64,000 nt of DNA from CAZGKW01 sp964526295 (GCA_964526295.1 CAZGKW010000015.1:27475-91474); one strand, 5' to 3'. Counted from the first letter of the stretch, positions 32,810 through 41,694 are shown. Notes: generated by a model not told the origin, from the sequence alone. Numbers and translations: made by a program.

Positions 32810-34171
32810 ATGCGTAGGACACGTTCGAATCGACGGTTCGCAAGCCAGGGCACTGCCCTGCTGGTGACGCTCATCTTTATGGCCGTCTTCGCCTGCCTGG
32901 CGGTGGCGGTGGCCGTCGTCGCCGACATGAACATGATGGTGTCGCGGAACCGGATGCACAGCCGCCAGGCGGAGGCGTTCGCCGAGACCGGCCTGCACCT
33001 GGTCCAGATGCACCTGAGCGGCACCGCCGTCTCGGGCACCGACAGCGTCGCGGACCTCCACGAGGCGATTGCGACCCACCTCGACCCGATCTGGGCCCAG
33101 CTCTCGGGCGAGGCCGACGGCGCGTTCTTCGACGAAACCGAGGTCCTTCTCTCCACCGTCGAGTCGGAGGTCGGCGACCTTGGCACCGGCCAGATCGAGC
33201 TTCGGATCACGGCCGACCGGGGAGCCACCGAATCGCCCGACATCACCATCGCCAGCACCGGCCGCTTCGGCAACGCCGAACGGACCGCGTACTACACGTT
33301 CACCGCCCTGCCGGGCATGTCGATCCTCGGGAAGTACGGCATCGCCAGCAAGTCGGCCATCAAGATGAAGGGCAACCCCGGGGTCATCGGGGTCAACCGG
33401 ACGGAGGAAGGCAGCGTCGTCTCGGCCACCGAGATCACCCTCGAAGCCATCGACCTCCAGGGCCATGTCAACATCACCGGCGACGTCGCCGTCACCAACC
33501 CGGAGGCTACGATCACCACCAAAGGCAACGTCAACATCGGCGGGGACGAGGTCTACGGCGCCGCCGAACCCCAATGGCCCGAGGTCGACACGGGCATCTT
33601 CGAGCCCTTTGCCACCAACATCTACACCGGCAACGAGGGCAATGTCCTGACGAACATTCGCATTCCGGCCGGCACCAACCCGACGTTCAACTCCGACATG
33701 CAGCTCAAGGGCGTCATCTACATCGAATCGCCCAACCAGGTCAAGTTCAACGGCAACTGCGATGTCCAGGGCGTCATCGTGTGCGAAAAACCGGCCACCG
33801 AGAACTACGACGCCAACACGCTCAGTTTCGCCGGCACGTGCGACGCCCAGGGCGTGGAGTCCCTGCCCGATACCGAGGAGTGGGCCGCACTCAGACAGCT
33901 TAAGGGCAGCTTTATCCTGGCCGAAGGGTGGAACCTCAACTTCACCGGCAACTTCGGCATGGTCAACGGCTACATCGTTGGAAGCAAGTTCAGCTTCTCC
34001 GGCAACGCGGGCGGCACCGTCCGGGGTGGCATCATCAACGTCTCAGATTCCTTCTTCGAGGTGGACGGCAACGTCGAGATCCTCATCGACAAGGACAACG
34101 CCGAGAAGAACCCCGCGGGCCTCATCAACAAGTACTTCCTGGTCTGCGTCGAAGGGTCGTACCACGAGTAG
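32810..34171 (+). CDS. PilX-like protein with repetitive beta-rich domain
   Basis: A 453-residue protein whose N-terminus (SQGTALLVTLIFMAVFACLAVAVAVV) is like PilX-type pilus proteins: a long hydrophobic helix without the exact G/F-T-x-x-E cleavage site. The C-terminal two thirds are rich in short Gly/Asn turns at regular distance (VKFNGNCDVQGVIV, LSFAGTCDAQGVE, FSFSGNAGGTVRGGI), which suggests a right-handed beta-helix, as in exported polymer-binding or adhesive proteins. I used the ATG at 32810 after GAGGGG; a GTG three codons earlier is possible. It ends 11 bases before the next pseudopilin. Confidence 0.72.
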   Translation: MRRTRSNRRFASQGTALLVTLIFMAVFACLAVAVAVVADMNMMVSRNRMHSRQAEAFAETGLHLVQMHLSGTAVSGTDSVADLHEAIATHLDPIWAQLSGEADGAFFDETEVLLSTVESEVGDLGTGQIELRITADRGATESPDITIASTGRFGNAERTAYYTFTALPGMSILGKYGIASKSAIKMKGNPGVIGVNRTEEGSVVSATEITLEAIDLQGHVNITGDVAVTNPEATITTKGNVNIGGDEVYGAAEPQWPEVDTGIFEPFATNIYTGNEGNVLTNIRIPAGTNPTFNSDMQLKGVIYIESPNQVKFNGNCDVQGVIVCEKPATENYDANTLSFAGTCDAQGVESLPDTEEWAALRQLKGSFILAEGWNLNFTGNFGMVNGYIVGSKFSFSGNAGGTVRGGIINVSDSFFEVDGNVEILIDKDNAEKNPAGLINKYFLVCVEGSYHE

Positions 34172-34182
34172 AGGTGTACGCG

Positions 34183-35175
34183 ATGGCTCCACGGCGACGA
34201 AGAGCGTGCGGGTTCACGCTGGTCGAGATGATCATCGGCTTGAGTCTGACGGCCGTCATTCTGGCGGCCGTGGCGACCGCTATGCACGCAGCGCGGGAGA
34301 GCCACGACTACAACGCCGAGAAGTCCGACCTGGTGGCCTGCGCCCGAGGGGTACTCGACCGCATCGTCGACGACGTCCGCCACGCCGAGTCGACCGCCGT
34401 CTCCGAGGCCGGCGACGCCGTCAACGTCCTGGTGGTCAAGCCGGGCGGGGACCGGATCTGGCGCCAGTACCGTCGACAGTGGGACAGCCAGGCCAGGAAC
34501 TACGTGCTGCTGGTCTACGAGGACGCCACGGGCATCCCCTTCCCGCCCACCCAACCGGAACAGGGCACGCCGTCGGAGACCCTGGCCCGGAACGTCACGA
34601 ACTTCAACGTTGTCCCGCACATGACCTCGCCGCAAAGCCACGTGGAACAGCTTTATTTTCACATTGTGGCCACCTGTGGCGAGAATGCGGGCAACGAGTA
34701 CATCATGCCTATGAAGGAAGGCGTCTACGTCCTGAAGCTTTCCGAGACCCAGTTCAACGAGGTGGGGCCCGTCGATGGCGTGGACATCCTGGAACCCCGA
34801 CCACGCTACCAAGCCGACGATACCCCCAATGTCTACTGGCTCTGCATGGAGGACGCCCAGGCCCCGGCCGTCGCGTTGTCGGGGGCCGACTGGGACTTTG
34901 AGGACCTCATGGTCCGGGTCACCGAGTACTCCAACGAGGTCGAATTCGAGGTTCACTGGGGCACCGGCTCCTATACCCGTGACATCATGGCACCGGACGG
35001 CTCGATCCTGTATCCCTGCGTCGGCGGGACGCACACCTACACGTACACCCCCCCGTTCGGCGTGGACTGCGACGGCGTGCGGGTCGACCTGGAACTGGAG
35101 AACGACGGTGTGGCCGCCGGCGCGTCGACCACGGCGACTCAGCGGCGCCACGCCTTCCGGCTCAACAAGGACTAG
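34183..35175 (+). CDS. pseudopilin paralogue 1 with large C-terminal domain
   Basis: A 330-residue prepilin. The leader MAPRRRRACG is followed by FTLVEMIIGLSLTAVILAAV, a proper cleavage and methylation motif. After the helix comes a region shared with the next two genes: DLVACARGVLDRIVDDVRHAES, VLVVKPGGDRIWRQYRR, then YVLKLSETQFNEVG and a C-terminal block with DWDFEDLMVRVTE, PDGSILYP and TTATQRRHAF. The C-terminal block is not known to me. Size is large for a minor pilin; it is the most diverged of the three tandem copies. Confidence 0.82.
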   Translation: MAPRRRRACGFTLVEMIIGLSLTAVILAAVATAMHAARESHDYNAEKSDLVACARGVLDRIVDDVRHAESTAVSEAGDAVNVLVVKPGGDRIWRQYRRQWDSQARNYVLLVYEDATGIPFPPTQPEQGTPSETLARNVTNFNVVPHMTSPQSHVEQLYFHIVATCGENAGNEYIMPMKEGVYVLKLSETQFNEVGPVDGVDILEPRPRYQADDTPNVYWLCMEDAQAPAVALSGADWDFEDLMVRVTEYSNEVEFEVHWGTGSYTRDIMAPDGSILYPCVGGTHTYTYTPPFGVDCDGVRVDLELENDGVAAGASTTATQRRHAFRLNKD

Positions 35176-35217
35176 GAGAGAGGCGGCCCCGAGACACGCT
35201 CACGGGGGAGAAAGCCC

Positions 35218-36195
35218 ATGATCACACGCCGCAGCCCCGTGAACGGCCTGACCCTGGTCGAGATCATAGTCGGCCTGTCGCTGACGGCCGTCCTTATGGC
35301 GGCCGTCGTCATGGCCATGCACGCCGCCTCGGTCAGCCACTTCTCGACGAGCTGCAAGAGCGAACTGGTGGCGCAGGCCAGGGGGCTCCTGGACCGGGTA
35401 ACGGCCGACATCCATCACGCCGAGGTGACGCTGGTCGCCGAGACGGGCGACGCCGTCAACATCCAGGTGGTCAAGCCCGGCGGGAACCGCGTCTGGCGCC
35501 AATACCGCCGGACCTGGGACGAGCAGGAGGGCGGATGGGTCGTCAAGCTGTACCAGTCATACGAAGCGATTCCCCTGCCGCCCTATACGCCGGCGGCGGA
35601 CGTCCCCAGCGAGGTCCTCGCCCGCAACTGCAAGGTCTTCAACGTCCAGACCCTGGTTACCTCGACCCGAAGTGTCGCTGAGACCCTTTACTGCCGGGTC
35701 ACCACGTGCGACCCTGCCCCGGAGGGACAATACATCATCCCCTTCAAGAAGGGACCGTACGTCCTGAAGCTCTCTCAGACCCAGTTCGACGAGATCGGCC
35801 TCCAGGAGGGCGTCGACCAGCCGATCGACCCGCGGGTCCGGTACGAGGAGGACGAAAACCCCAACACCTACTGGCTCGGCATCGAGGACTGCCAGTCGCC
35901 CAGCACCTACTACGAGCCCTGGGCCGACTGGGACTTCGAAGACGTCCTCGTCAAGGTCACCGAAACCCCGAACAGCGTCGACCTGGAGGTCTACTCCGGC
36001 ACCGGCGGCTACCGGTGGGACATCCTGGGGCCCGACGGGACCGTCCTGTGGGAGGACCTCTCCGGGGCCAACAGCTACAGCTACGTCCCCTACGTCGTCG
36101 ACGCCGACACGGTCCGCATCGAGCTGGAACTCGAAGACAACGGATTCACCGCGGGTGCGACGACCACGGCGACGCAGAGACGACACGTGTTCTGA
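35218..36195 (+). CDS. pseudopilin paralogue 2 with large C-terminal domain
   Basis: A 325-residue prepilin. The motif NGLTLVEIIVGLSLTAVLMA has Leu instead of Phe at mature position 1, which prepilin peptidases tolerate. The rest follows the layout of the neighbouring copies (VVKPGGNRVWRQYRR, DWDFEDVLVKVTE, TTATQRRHVF). Bases 35689-35993 are identical to 36737-37041 in the next gene, a sign of recent gene conversion or duplication. A GGGGGAGAAAGCCC element precedes the ATG. Confidence 0.82.
   Translation: MITRRSPVNGLTLVEIIVGLSLTAVLMAAVVMAMHAASVSHFSTSCKSELVAQARGLLDRVTADIHHAEVTLVAETGDAVNIQVVKPGGNRVWRQYRRTWDEQEGGWVVKLYQSYEAIPLPPYTPAADVPSEVLARNCKVFNVQTLVTSTRSVAETLYCRVTTCDPAPEGQYIIPFKKGPYVLKLSQTQFDEIGLQEGVDQPIDPRVRYEEDENPNTYWLGIEDCQSPSTYYEPWADWDFEDVLVKVTETPNSVDLEVYSGTGGYRWDILGPDGTVLWEDLSGANSYSYVPYVVDADTVRIELELEDNGFTAGATTTATQRRHVF
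35689..35993 (+). repeat. 305-bp perfect direct repeat, copy A
   Basis: Identical base by base to 36737-37041 (offset 1048). It codes for the central part of pseudopilin paralogue 2, from YCRVTTCDP to VDLEVY. Identity drops sharply at both ends, but shorter identical blocks continue just after it. Confidence 0.95.
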
Positions 36196-36268
36196 ACCTG
36201 AGGCGCGGCCAGTGAACTCGCCCGACCGGGCGCCGTCCGGCCGCGCACCATGATACGGAGAAACGCCC

Positions 36269-37243
36269 TTGCCCCGACGAACGACGCAGCGACGCGGACT
36301 GACCCTGACTGAAATGCTCGTGGGCCTCTCTCTGCTGGCCCTTGTCCTCACGGCCGCTGCCGCCGGCATGCACGCCGCCAAGGTCAGCCATTCCTACAAT
36401 GAGTGCAAGTCCGACCTGGTGGCCCAGGCCCGAGGGGTGCTGGACCGGGTGGCGCACGATGTCCGCCACGCCGATTCCGTGCTCGTCTCGGATGCCGGCG
36501 ACGCGGTCAACATCCTCGTCGTCAAGCCCGGCGGGATGCGCCTCTGGCGCCAGTACCGCCGGGAATACGATCAGAACGGCGGGTACGTGATCAAGCTGTA
36601 CCAGGACACGAAGGCCATCGCCTTCCCGCCGTACCATCCCGACGAGACGGCCTCGTCGGAGGTCCTCGCGGAGGACGTCAGCACGTTCCAGATCCACACG
36701 TCGGTGACGGCCACCCGCAGCGTCGTCGAAACGTTGTACTGCCGGGTCACCACGTGCGACCCTGCCCCGGAGGGACAATACATCATCCCCTTCAAGAAGG
36801 GACCGTACGTCCTGAAGCTCTCTCAGACCCAGTTCGACGAGATCGGCCTCCAGGAGGGCGTCGACCAGCCGATCGACCCGCGGGTCCGGTACGAGGAGGA
36901 CGAAAACCCCAACACCTACTGGCTCGGCATCGAGGACTGCCAGTCGCCCAGCACCTACTACGAGCCCTGGGCCGACTGGGACTTCGAAGACGTCCTCGTC
37001 AAGGTCACCGAAACCCCGAACAGCGTCGACCTGGAGGTCTATTCCGGCCACGGCGGGTACCAGTGGGACATCCTGGGGCCCGACGGGACCGTCCTGTGGG
37101 AGGACCTGGCCGGGGCCCAGCAGTACAGCTACACGCCCTACGCCATCGACGCCGAAGCCGTCCGCGTCCAGCTGGAGCTCGAACGCGACGGCGCCACGGC
37201 CGGCGGGACGGTGACGGCGACGCAGCGGCGGCACATCTTCTAG
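36269..37243 (+). CDS. pseudopilin paralogue 3 with large C-terminal domain
   Basis: A 324-residue prepilin beginning with TTG (preceded by ACGGAGAAACGCCC). The mature N-terminus is LTLTEMLVGLSLLALVLTAA with the Glu at position 5 in place. It shares the whole layout with the two genes upstream, and a 305-bp perfect DNA repeat with the second. Divergence is concentrated in the first half and in the last 40 residues. It ends the pseudopilin array; a hairpin and the convergent pheS gene follow. Confidence 0.82.
   Translation: MPRRTTQRRGLTLTEMLVGLSLLALVLTAAAAGMHAAKVSHSYNECKSDLVAQARGVLDRVAHDVRHADSVLVSDAGDAVNILVVKPGGMRLWRQYRREYDQNGGYVIKLYQDTKAIAFPPYHPDETASSEVLAEDVSTFQIHTSVTATRSVVETLYCRVTTCDPAPEGQYIIPFKKGPYVLKLSQTQFDEIGLQEGVDQPIDPRVRYEEDENPNTYWLGIEDCQSPSTYYEPWADWDFEDVLVKVTETPNSVDLEVYSGHGGYQWDILGPDGTVLWEDLAGAQQYSYTPYAIDAEAVRVQLELERDGATAGGTVTATQRRHIF
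36737..37041 (+). repeat. 305-bp perfect direct repeat, copy B
   Basis: Second copy of the repeat at 35689-35993, inside pseudopilin paralogue 3 and in the same reading frame. Confidence 0.95.
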
Positions 37244-37330
37244 GAGCAGTGCTTCGGGCGGACGGCCCGCAGACAGTCAACAGCCGGTCCCGCGGGCGGA
37301 ACATGCCCCCGGGCCGATGGACATAGACGA

Positions 37331-37359
37331 GCGCGGCGCCCGTACCGCGGGTGCCGCGC
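37331..37359. terminator. hairpin between convergent pseudopilin and pheS genes
   Basis: A 12-bp stem with one G-U pair (GCGCGGCGCCCG at 37331-37342 and CGGGTGCCGCGC at 37348-37359) and a five-base loop, followed on the plus strand by CCGTTTCG. It lies in the 150-base gap between convergent genes and could end transcription from both sides. The rest of this gap holds nothing recognisable. Confidence 0.6.
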
Positions 37360-37392
37360 CCGTTTCGTCCCATCAGGCTCCGCCGGCGGCGA

Positions 37393-38409
37393 TCAGAACT
37401 GGCGAAGGAACCGCCGGTCGTTCTCAAAGAGCAGCCGGATGTCGTTGATCCCGTACTTCAGCATCGCCGGCCGCTCGATGCCGAACCCGAACGCGAACCC
37501 GGTCAGCTTCTCCGCGTCGTAGCCGACCGCCTCGAAGACGTTCGGGTCGACCATGCCGCATCCGCCGATCTCCATCCATCCGGTCCGCTTGCAGGCCGGG
37601 CACCCGGCTCCGCCGCACAGGAGGCACGAGACGTACAGCTCGGCGCTCGGCTCGGTGAACGGGAAGTAGCTCGGCAGGAGGCGCGTCCGCGTCTCGGGCC
37701 CGAAGAAGGCCCGGGCGAACGTTGCCAACGCCCCCCTCAGGTCGGCGAACGTCACGCCCTCCTCCACCCACAGGCCCTCGAGCTGGTGGAACATGTTCGA
37801 GTGGCCCGCGTCGATCGTGTCGGGACGGTAAACGCGGCCCGGGGCGACAATCCTCACGGGCGGCCGACGGTGCTCCATCACCCGAATCTGGACCGTCGAG
37901 GTCTGCGTCCGCAGCAGGACGTTCTCGCCGATGTAGTAGTTGTCGAGCGGGTCGCGGGCGGGGTGCTCGGCCGGGATGTTCAGCGCGATGAAGTTGTGCC
38001 ACTCGTCCTCCACCTCGCGGTCCTCGACCACCTCGAACCCCAGGCGCCCGAAGATTTCGCACATCTCGCGGGTGGCCCGGGTGACGGGATGGACGTGCCC
38101 CAGCTCGAGGGGCCGGCCGGGCATCGTCACGTCCACCTTCGGCCGGGGGGCCGCCGGCACGGCCAGTTTCTCTTTCCGGGCGTCGAGGGCCTCCGCCACG
38201 TCGCTCTTAGCGGCGTTGACGGCCTTGCCGAAGTCGGCCCGCATCTCCTGCGGCACGGTGGGGATGGAGCGGAGCAGCTCGGTGATCCGCCCGCCGCGGC
38301 GACCGAGCCACTCGATGCGCAACGCCTCCAGGGCGCGGCCGGCGTCGGCCTTCTCGATCCGCCGCAGGGCCTCGCGCTTCAGTCTCTTGACTTCGTCCAG
38401 GCCGTCCAC
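37393..38409 (-). CDS. pheS: phenylalanine-tRNA ligase alpha subunit
   Basis: Class II synthetase alpha subunit (338 residues) that works as an alpha2-beta2 tetramer with PheT to charge tRNA-Phe. An N-terminal coiled coil is followed by the catalytic core: GHVHPVTRATREM, the motif 2 region APGRVYRPDTIDAGHSNMFHQ, PSYFPFTEPS and the motif 3 region GFAFGFGIERPAML. A CxxC-type pair CLLCGGAGCPACKRTG sits between, seen in many PheS. The start is GTG, one base after the rplT stop. The beta-subunit gene pheT, normally next, is not here: the downstream gene is convergent. Confidence 0.95.
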   Translation of the reverse strand: MDGLDEVKRLKREALRRIEKADAGRALEALRIEWLGRRGGRITELLRSIPTVPQEMRADFGKAVNAAKSDVAEALDARKEKLAVPAAPRPKVDVTMPGRPLELGHVHPVTRATREMCEIFGRLGFEVVEDREVEDEWHNFIALNIPAEHPARDPLDNYYIGENVLLRTQTSTVQIRVMEHRRPPVRIVAPGRVYRPDTIDAGHSNMFHQLEGLWVEEGVTFADLRGALATFARAFFGPETRTRLLPSYFPFTEPSAELYVSCLLCGGAGCPACKRTGWMEIGGCGMVDPNVFEAVGYDAEKLTGFAFGFGIERPAMLKYGINDIRLLFENDRRFLRQF

Positions 38410-38410
38410 C

Positions 38411-38773
38411 TCAGTCGCTCTCCAGGCCCGAGCGGGCCTCGGCGACGACGGCGTCGAACGCCGCCGGGTCGTTCAGCGCCAGCTCCGCCAGGGCCTTCCG
38501 GTCGAGCTGGACCTGGGCCTTCCTGAGGCCGCCCATGAACTGGCTGTAGCTGATGTCGCGCTGCCGGCAGGCGGCGCTGATCCGCGTGATCCACAGCCGC
38601 CGGAAGTCGCGCTTCTTCCGCCGCCGGTCGCGGTAGGCGTACTGGTCGCTCCGCATGACGGCCTGCTTGGCCACGCGGTAAAGTTTGCTTCGCGACCCGA
38701 AGTAGCCTTTGGCGCGTCGGAGGAGGCGTTTGCGCGCCTGCCGCCGGGCAGCCCCTTTGCGTGTTCGTGGCAT
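38411..38773 (-). CDS. rplT: 50S ribosomal protein L20
   Basis: A 120-residue basic protein with RTRKGAARRQARKRLLRRAKG, the YAYRDRRRKKRDFRRLWI block and a globular C-terminus (SYSQFMGGLRKAQVQLDRK). L20 binds 23S rRNA early in assembly and in many bacteria represses its own infC-rpmI-rplT operon. It follows rpmI by 25 bases and touches pheS. Confidence 0.97.
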   Translation of the reverse strand: MPRTRKGAARRQARKRLLRRAKGYFGSRSKLYRVAKQAVMRSDQYAYRDRRRKKRDFRRLWITRISAACRQRDISYSQFMGGLRKAQVQLDRKALAELALNDPAAFDAVVAEARSGLESD

Positions 38774-38798
38774 GGCGTGTCTCCCTCACCCCGGGGGC

Positions 38799-38996
38799 TT
38801 AGTCCCTCATCAGCCGCCGGTAGACCTTCTGTCGGGCCTTGGCGGTGACCGTGTCCTTGCGGCGGAGCTGCCGCTTGCGTTTGCTGGACATCCCGCTCAT
38901 CAGATGGCTGCGGTTGGCCCGTCCGCGGACGACCTTTCCCCTGCGGGTGAGCTTCATCCGCTTCTTGAGTCCTTTGTGGGTCTTCATCTTGGGCAT
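38799..38996 (-). CDS. rpmI: 50S ribosomal protein L35
   Basis: A 65-residue highly basic protein starting MPKMKTHKGLKKRMKLTRRGKV, with HLMSGMSSKRKRQLRRK, as expected for L35. It sits between infC and rplT in the universal order. A GAAAGAAAGGG element is found upstream of the ATG. Confidence 0.97.
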   Translation of the reverse strand: MPKMKTHKGLKKRMKLTRRGKVVRGRANRSHLMSGMSSKRKRQLRRKDTVTAKARQKVYRRLMRD

Positions 38997-39099
38997 GGTC
39001 GGCCCTTTCTTTCCTCATGGTTTCGACAACCCGCTCCCGCCCTCGTGCCGGACGCACGGGTGGACGGGCCCGGCCGGTCATTCCCGCGCCGCTCGGCCC

Positions 39100-39612
39100 T
39101 CAGGACGTCTTCTTGGGGGCGAGAATCAGGATCATCCGCCGCCCCGTCCGCGTCGGGCCGCGCTCCACCTTGGCGACGTCGGCGAGCTGCTCGATGAACG
39201 CCTGCATGTTCTGCTGGGCGTAGTCGAGGTGCGTGACCTCCCGCCCGCGGAACAGCATGTTCACGGTCACCTTGTCGCCGGCTTCCAGGAACTCGCGGGC
39301 CCGCTTGATCTTGAAGTCGCGGTCGTGGACCTCGGTCTTGGGCCGGATGCGGACCTCTTTCATATGGACTTCGTGATGCTTGCCCTTGCTGGTCCGCTTC
39401 GACTGCCGGTATTTGAACTTGCCGTAGTCCATGATCCGGCAGACGGGCGGGCGGCTGTTCGGGGCCACCTCCACCAGGTCCAGTCCGGCCTCCTCGGCCA
39501 ACCTCAGCGCTTCGTCCCGCTCCAGGATGCCCAACTGCTCGCCGTCCTCCCCGATCACCCGCAGCGGTGAGATGCGAATCTGATCGTTGACCCGCTGCCT
39601 GTAATCCTTCAA
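39100..39612 (-). CDS. infC: translation initiation factor IF-3
   Basis: A 170-residue factor that binds the 30S subunit and rejects wrong start codons and initiator tRNA mismatches. The N-domain has RVNDQIRISPLRVIGEDGEQLGIL and NSRPPVCRIMDYGKFKY in succession; the C-domain has HEVHMKEVRIRPKTEVHD and GREVTHLDYAQQ. The best start is TTG (39612-39610) with AAGGAGGG close upstream. IF-3 genes commonly use rare start codons so that IF-3 limits its own synthesis, and this TTG fits that scheme. It lies 58 bases after thrS. Confidence 0.96.
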   Translation of the reverse strand: MKDYRQRVNDQIRISPLRVIGEDGEQLGILERDEALRLAEEAGLDLVEVAPNSRPPVCRIMDYGKFKYRQSKRTSKGKHHEVHMKEVRIRPKTEVHDRDFKIKRAREFLEAGDKVTVNMLFRGREVTHLDYAQQNMQAFIEQLADVAKVERGPTRTGRRMILILAPKKTS

Positions 39613-39670
39613 GCCTCCCTCCTTATGCCAGGTCCCTGTCCGTCGCCGGCCGGGATGCGTCCCGCCCGAC

Positions 39671-41668
39671 TCACCCCTCCTGCGGCTCCGGTCTCAATCG
39701 CTTCACGCGGACCTCTTCGCCGGCCCGCTCGAGGAACGCCTCCAGGGTCTCGGCCCCCAGGTCGCCGAGGGCCTTGTCGCGAACGCTCACGGTGCCCGCC
39801 TCGGCCTCCTTGCCTCCGACCACCAGCATGTACGGAATCCGCCTCAGCGTGGCCCGGCGGATCTTGGCCCCGATCTTGTCGCTCGAATCGTCCATCTCGG
39901 CCCGCAGGCCCGCCCCTTGCAGCTTCGCCAGCACCTCCGACCCGTACTCGTTGAACCGGTCGCTGACGGGCAGGACGGTCGCCTGGACCGGGGCCATCCA
40001 CAGGGGGAAGTCGCCCCCGTAGTGCTCGATCAGGATGCCCAGGAACCGCTCGATGCTCCCCAGAATGGCCCGGTGCACCATCACGGGCCGGTGCTCGGCG
40101 TTGTCCGCCCCAACGTAAGTCAGGTCGAACCGCTCCGGCATGGCCAGGTCGACCTGGATCGTGCCGCACTGCCAGCTCCGGCCCAGGCAGTCGCGAATGT
40201 GGTAGTCGATCTTCGGGGCGTAGAACGCTCCCTCCCCTTCGTTGACTTTGTACTCGATGCCGCGGCGCTTCAGGGCCTCCCGCAGCGCCCCGGTCGCCTG
40301 CTCCCACTGCTCGTCGGTGCCGATCGAGTGCTCCGGCCGGGTCGAGAGCTCCACCCGCACCTGGTCGAACCCGAACGCCCGGTACATCCGGTCCACCAGG
40401 TCGATGACGCCCACCACCTCGTCGGTGAGCTGCTCCGGCAGGCAGAAGATGTGGGCGTCGTCCTGGGTGAACTGGCGGACCCGCATCAGGCCGTGCAGCA
40501 CGCCGCTCTTCTCGTGCCGGTGCACCAGGCCCAGCTCCGCCACCCGCATGGGGAACTCGCGGTACGAATGCGGCCGGTCGCGGTAGATCAGGAGCCCCCC
40601 GGGGCAGTTCATCGGCTTGACGGCGAAGGCGTCCTCGTCGATCGTGGTGAAATACATTGCATCGCGGTAGTTGTCCCAGTGGCCGCTCCGGTGCCACAAG
40701 GCCTCCGACAGGATGATGGGCGTCCGGACCTCCTCGTAGCCCGCCTTGCGATGGAGGTCCCGCCAGAAGCCCAGGATTTCGTTCAGGACCGTCATCCCCG
40801 CCGGATGGAGGAACGCGAACCCCGGCCCCTCCTCGTGGAAGCTGAACAGGTCCAGGTCCTTGCCGAGGCGGCGATGGTCCCGCTTCTTCGCCTCCTCCAG
40901 ACGCTCCAGGTGCGCCTGAAGGTCCTGCTTCGAGAAGAACGCCGTCCCGTAGACCCGCTGGAGCATGGGCCGCCGCTCGTCGCCCCGCCAGTAGCTCCCC
41001 GAGACGGTCAACAGCCTGAAAGCGGCGACCTTGCCGGTATGCGGCAGGTGCGGCCCGCGGCAGAGGTCCACGAACTCGCCCGTCCGATAGAGGGTGACGG
41101 TGGCGGCACCGGCCTCGGGCTTGGCCTCGGCGTCCTCGAGCTCCTCGTCCGCCGACAGGCCCCCCGAGGCGATGTCGTCCAGCAGCTCGACCTTGCACCA
41201 CTGGCCGGCCTGGTCCATGCGGCGGCGGGCCTCGTCGAACGGCACCTCCTCGCGGATGAAGGGCTCTTCGTCGGCGATGATCCGGGCCATCTCGGCCTCG
41301 ATCCGCGGCAGGTCGTCCTCGGTGATCCGCTCGGGCAGATCGAAGTCGTAATAGAAGCCGTTCTCGATGGCGGGGCCGATGCCGAACTTCGCCGCCTCGC
41401 CCCACAGACGGCGCACCGCGGCCGCCATGACGTGACTGGTGGAGTGGCGCAGTATCCGAAGGGCTTCGTCGCTTTTGTCGGTCAGGATCTGGAGGTCGTA
41501 CTCGCCGTTGCCTTCGAGCACGGTCGCCAGGTCCACCGACTCGCCGTTCAGCCTGGCAGCGACGGCTGCACGAGCCAGGCCTGAACCGATCTGTGCGGCT
41601 ACGTCGGCGACGCTTGCCCCCTCGGCCACTTCCATCGCGGATCCGTCCGGAAGCTTGACCTTGGGCAT
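39671..41668 (-). CDS. thrS: threonine-tRNA ligase
   Basis: A 665-residue class II synthetase charging tRNA-Thr. Domain order: TGS (MPKVKLPDGSAMEVAEG), editing domain with HSTSHVMAAAVRR and the second-metal-like region, then the catalytic core with MNCPGG, HRHEKSGVLHGLMRVRQFTQDDAH and the motif 3 GSIERFLGILIEHYGG, and an anticodon-binding domain ending in RLRPEPQEG. The zinc ligands of the core (Cys in MNCPGG and two His) are in place. I chose ATG 41668, where the TGS domain starts; the frame is open 51 codons more but lies across the promoter and leader. Confidence 0.96.
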   Translation of the reverse strand: MPKVKLPDGSAMEVAEGASVADVAAQIGSGLARAAVAARLNGESVDLATVLEGNGEYDLQILTDKSDEALRILRHSTSHVMAAAVRRLWGEAAKFGIGPAIENGFYYDFDLPERITEDDLPRIEAEMARIIADEEPFIREEVPFDEARRRMDQAGQWCKVELLDDIASGGLSADEELEDAEAKPEAGAATVTLYRTGEFVDLCRGPHLPHTGKVAAFRLLTVSGSYWRGDERRPMLQRVYGTAFFSKQDLQAHLERLEEAKKRDHRRLGKDLDLFSFHEEGPGFAFLHPAGMTVLNEILGFWRDLHRKAGYEEVRTPIILSEALWHRSGHWDNYRDAMYFTTIDEDAFAVKPMNCPGGLLIYRDRPHSYREFPMRVAELGLVHRHEKSGVLHGLMRVRQFTQDDAHIFCLPEQLTDEVVGVIDLVDRMYRAFGFDQVRVELSTRPEHSIGTDEQWEQATGALREALKRRGIEYKVNEGEGAFYAPKIDYHIRDCLGRSWQCGTIQVDLAMPERFDLTYVGADNAEHRPVMVHRAILGSIERFLGILIEHYGGDFPLWMAPVQATVLPVSDRFNEYGSEVLAKLQGAGLRAEMDDSSDKIGAKIRRATLRRIPYMLVVGGKEAEAGTVSVRDKALGDLGAETLEAFLERAGEEVRVKRLRPEPQEG

Positions 41669-41694
41669 CGCGTATCGTCGTGCCGGGCCGCCCG

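Noticed and set aside
35689..37041. Insertion sequence or CRISPR-like repeat
   Set aside because: The repeat is a pair of coding segments within paralogous genes; there is no transposase, terminal inverted repeat or regular spacer.
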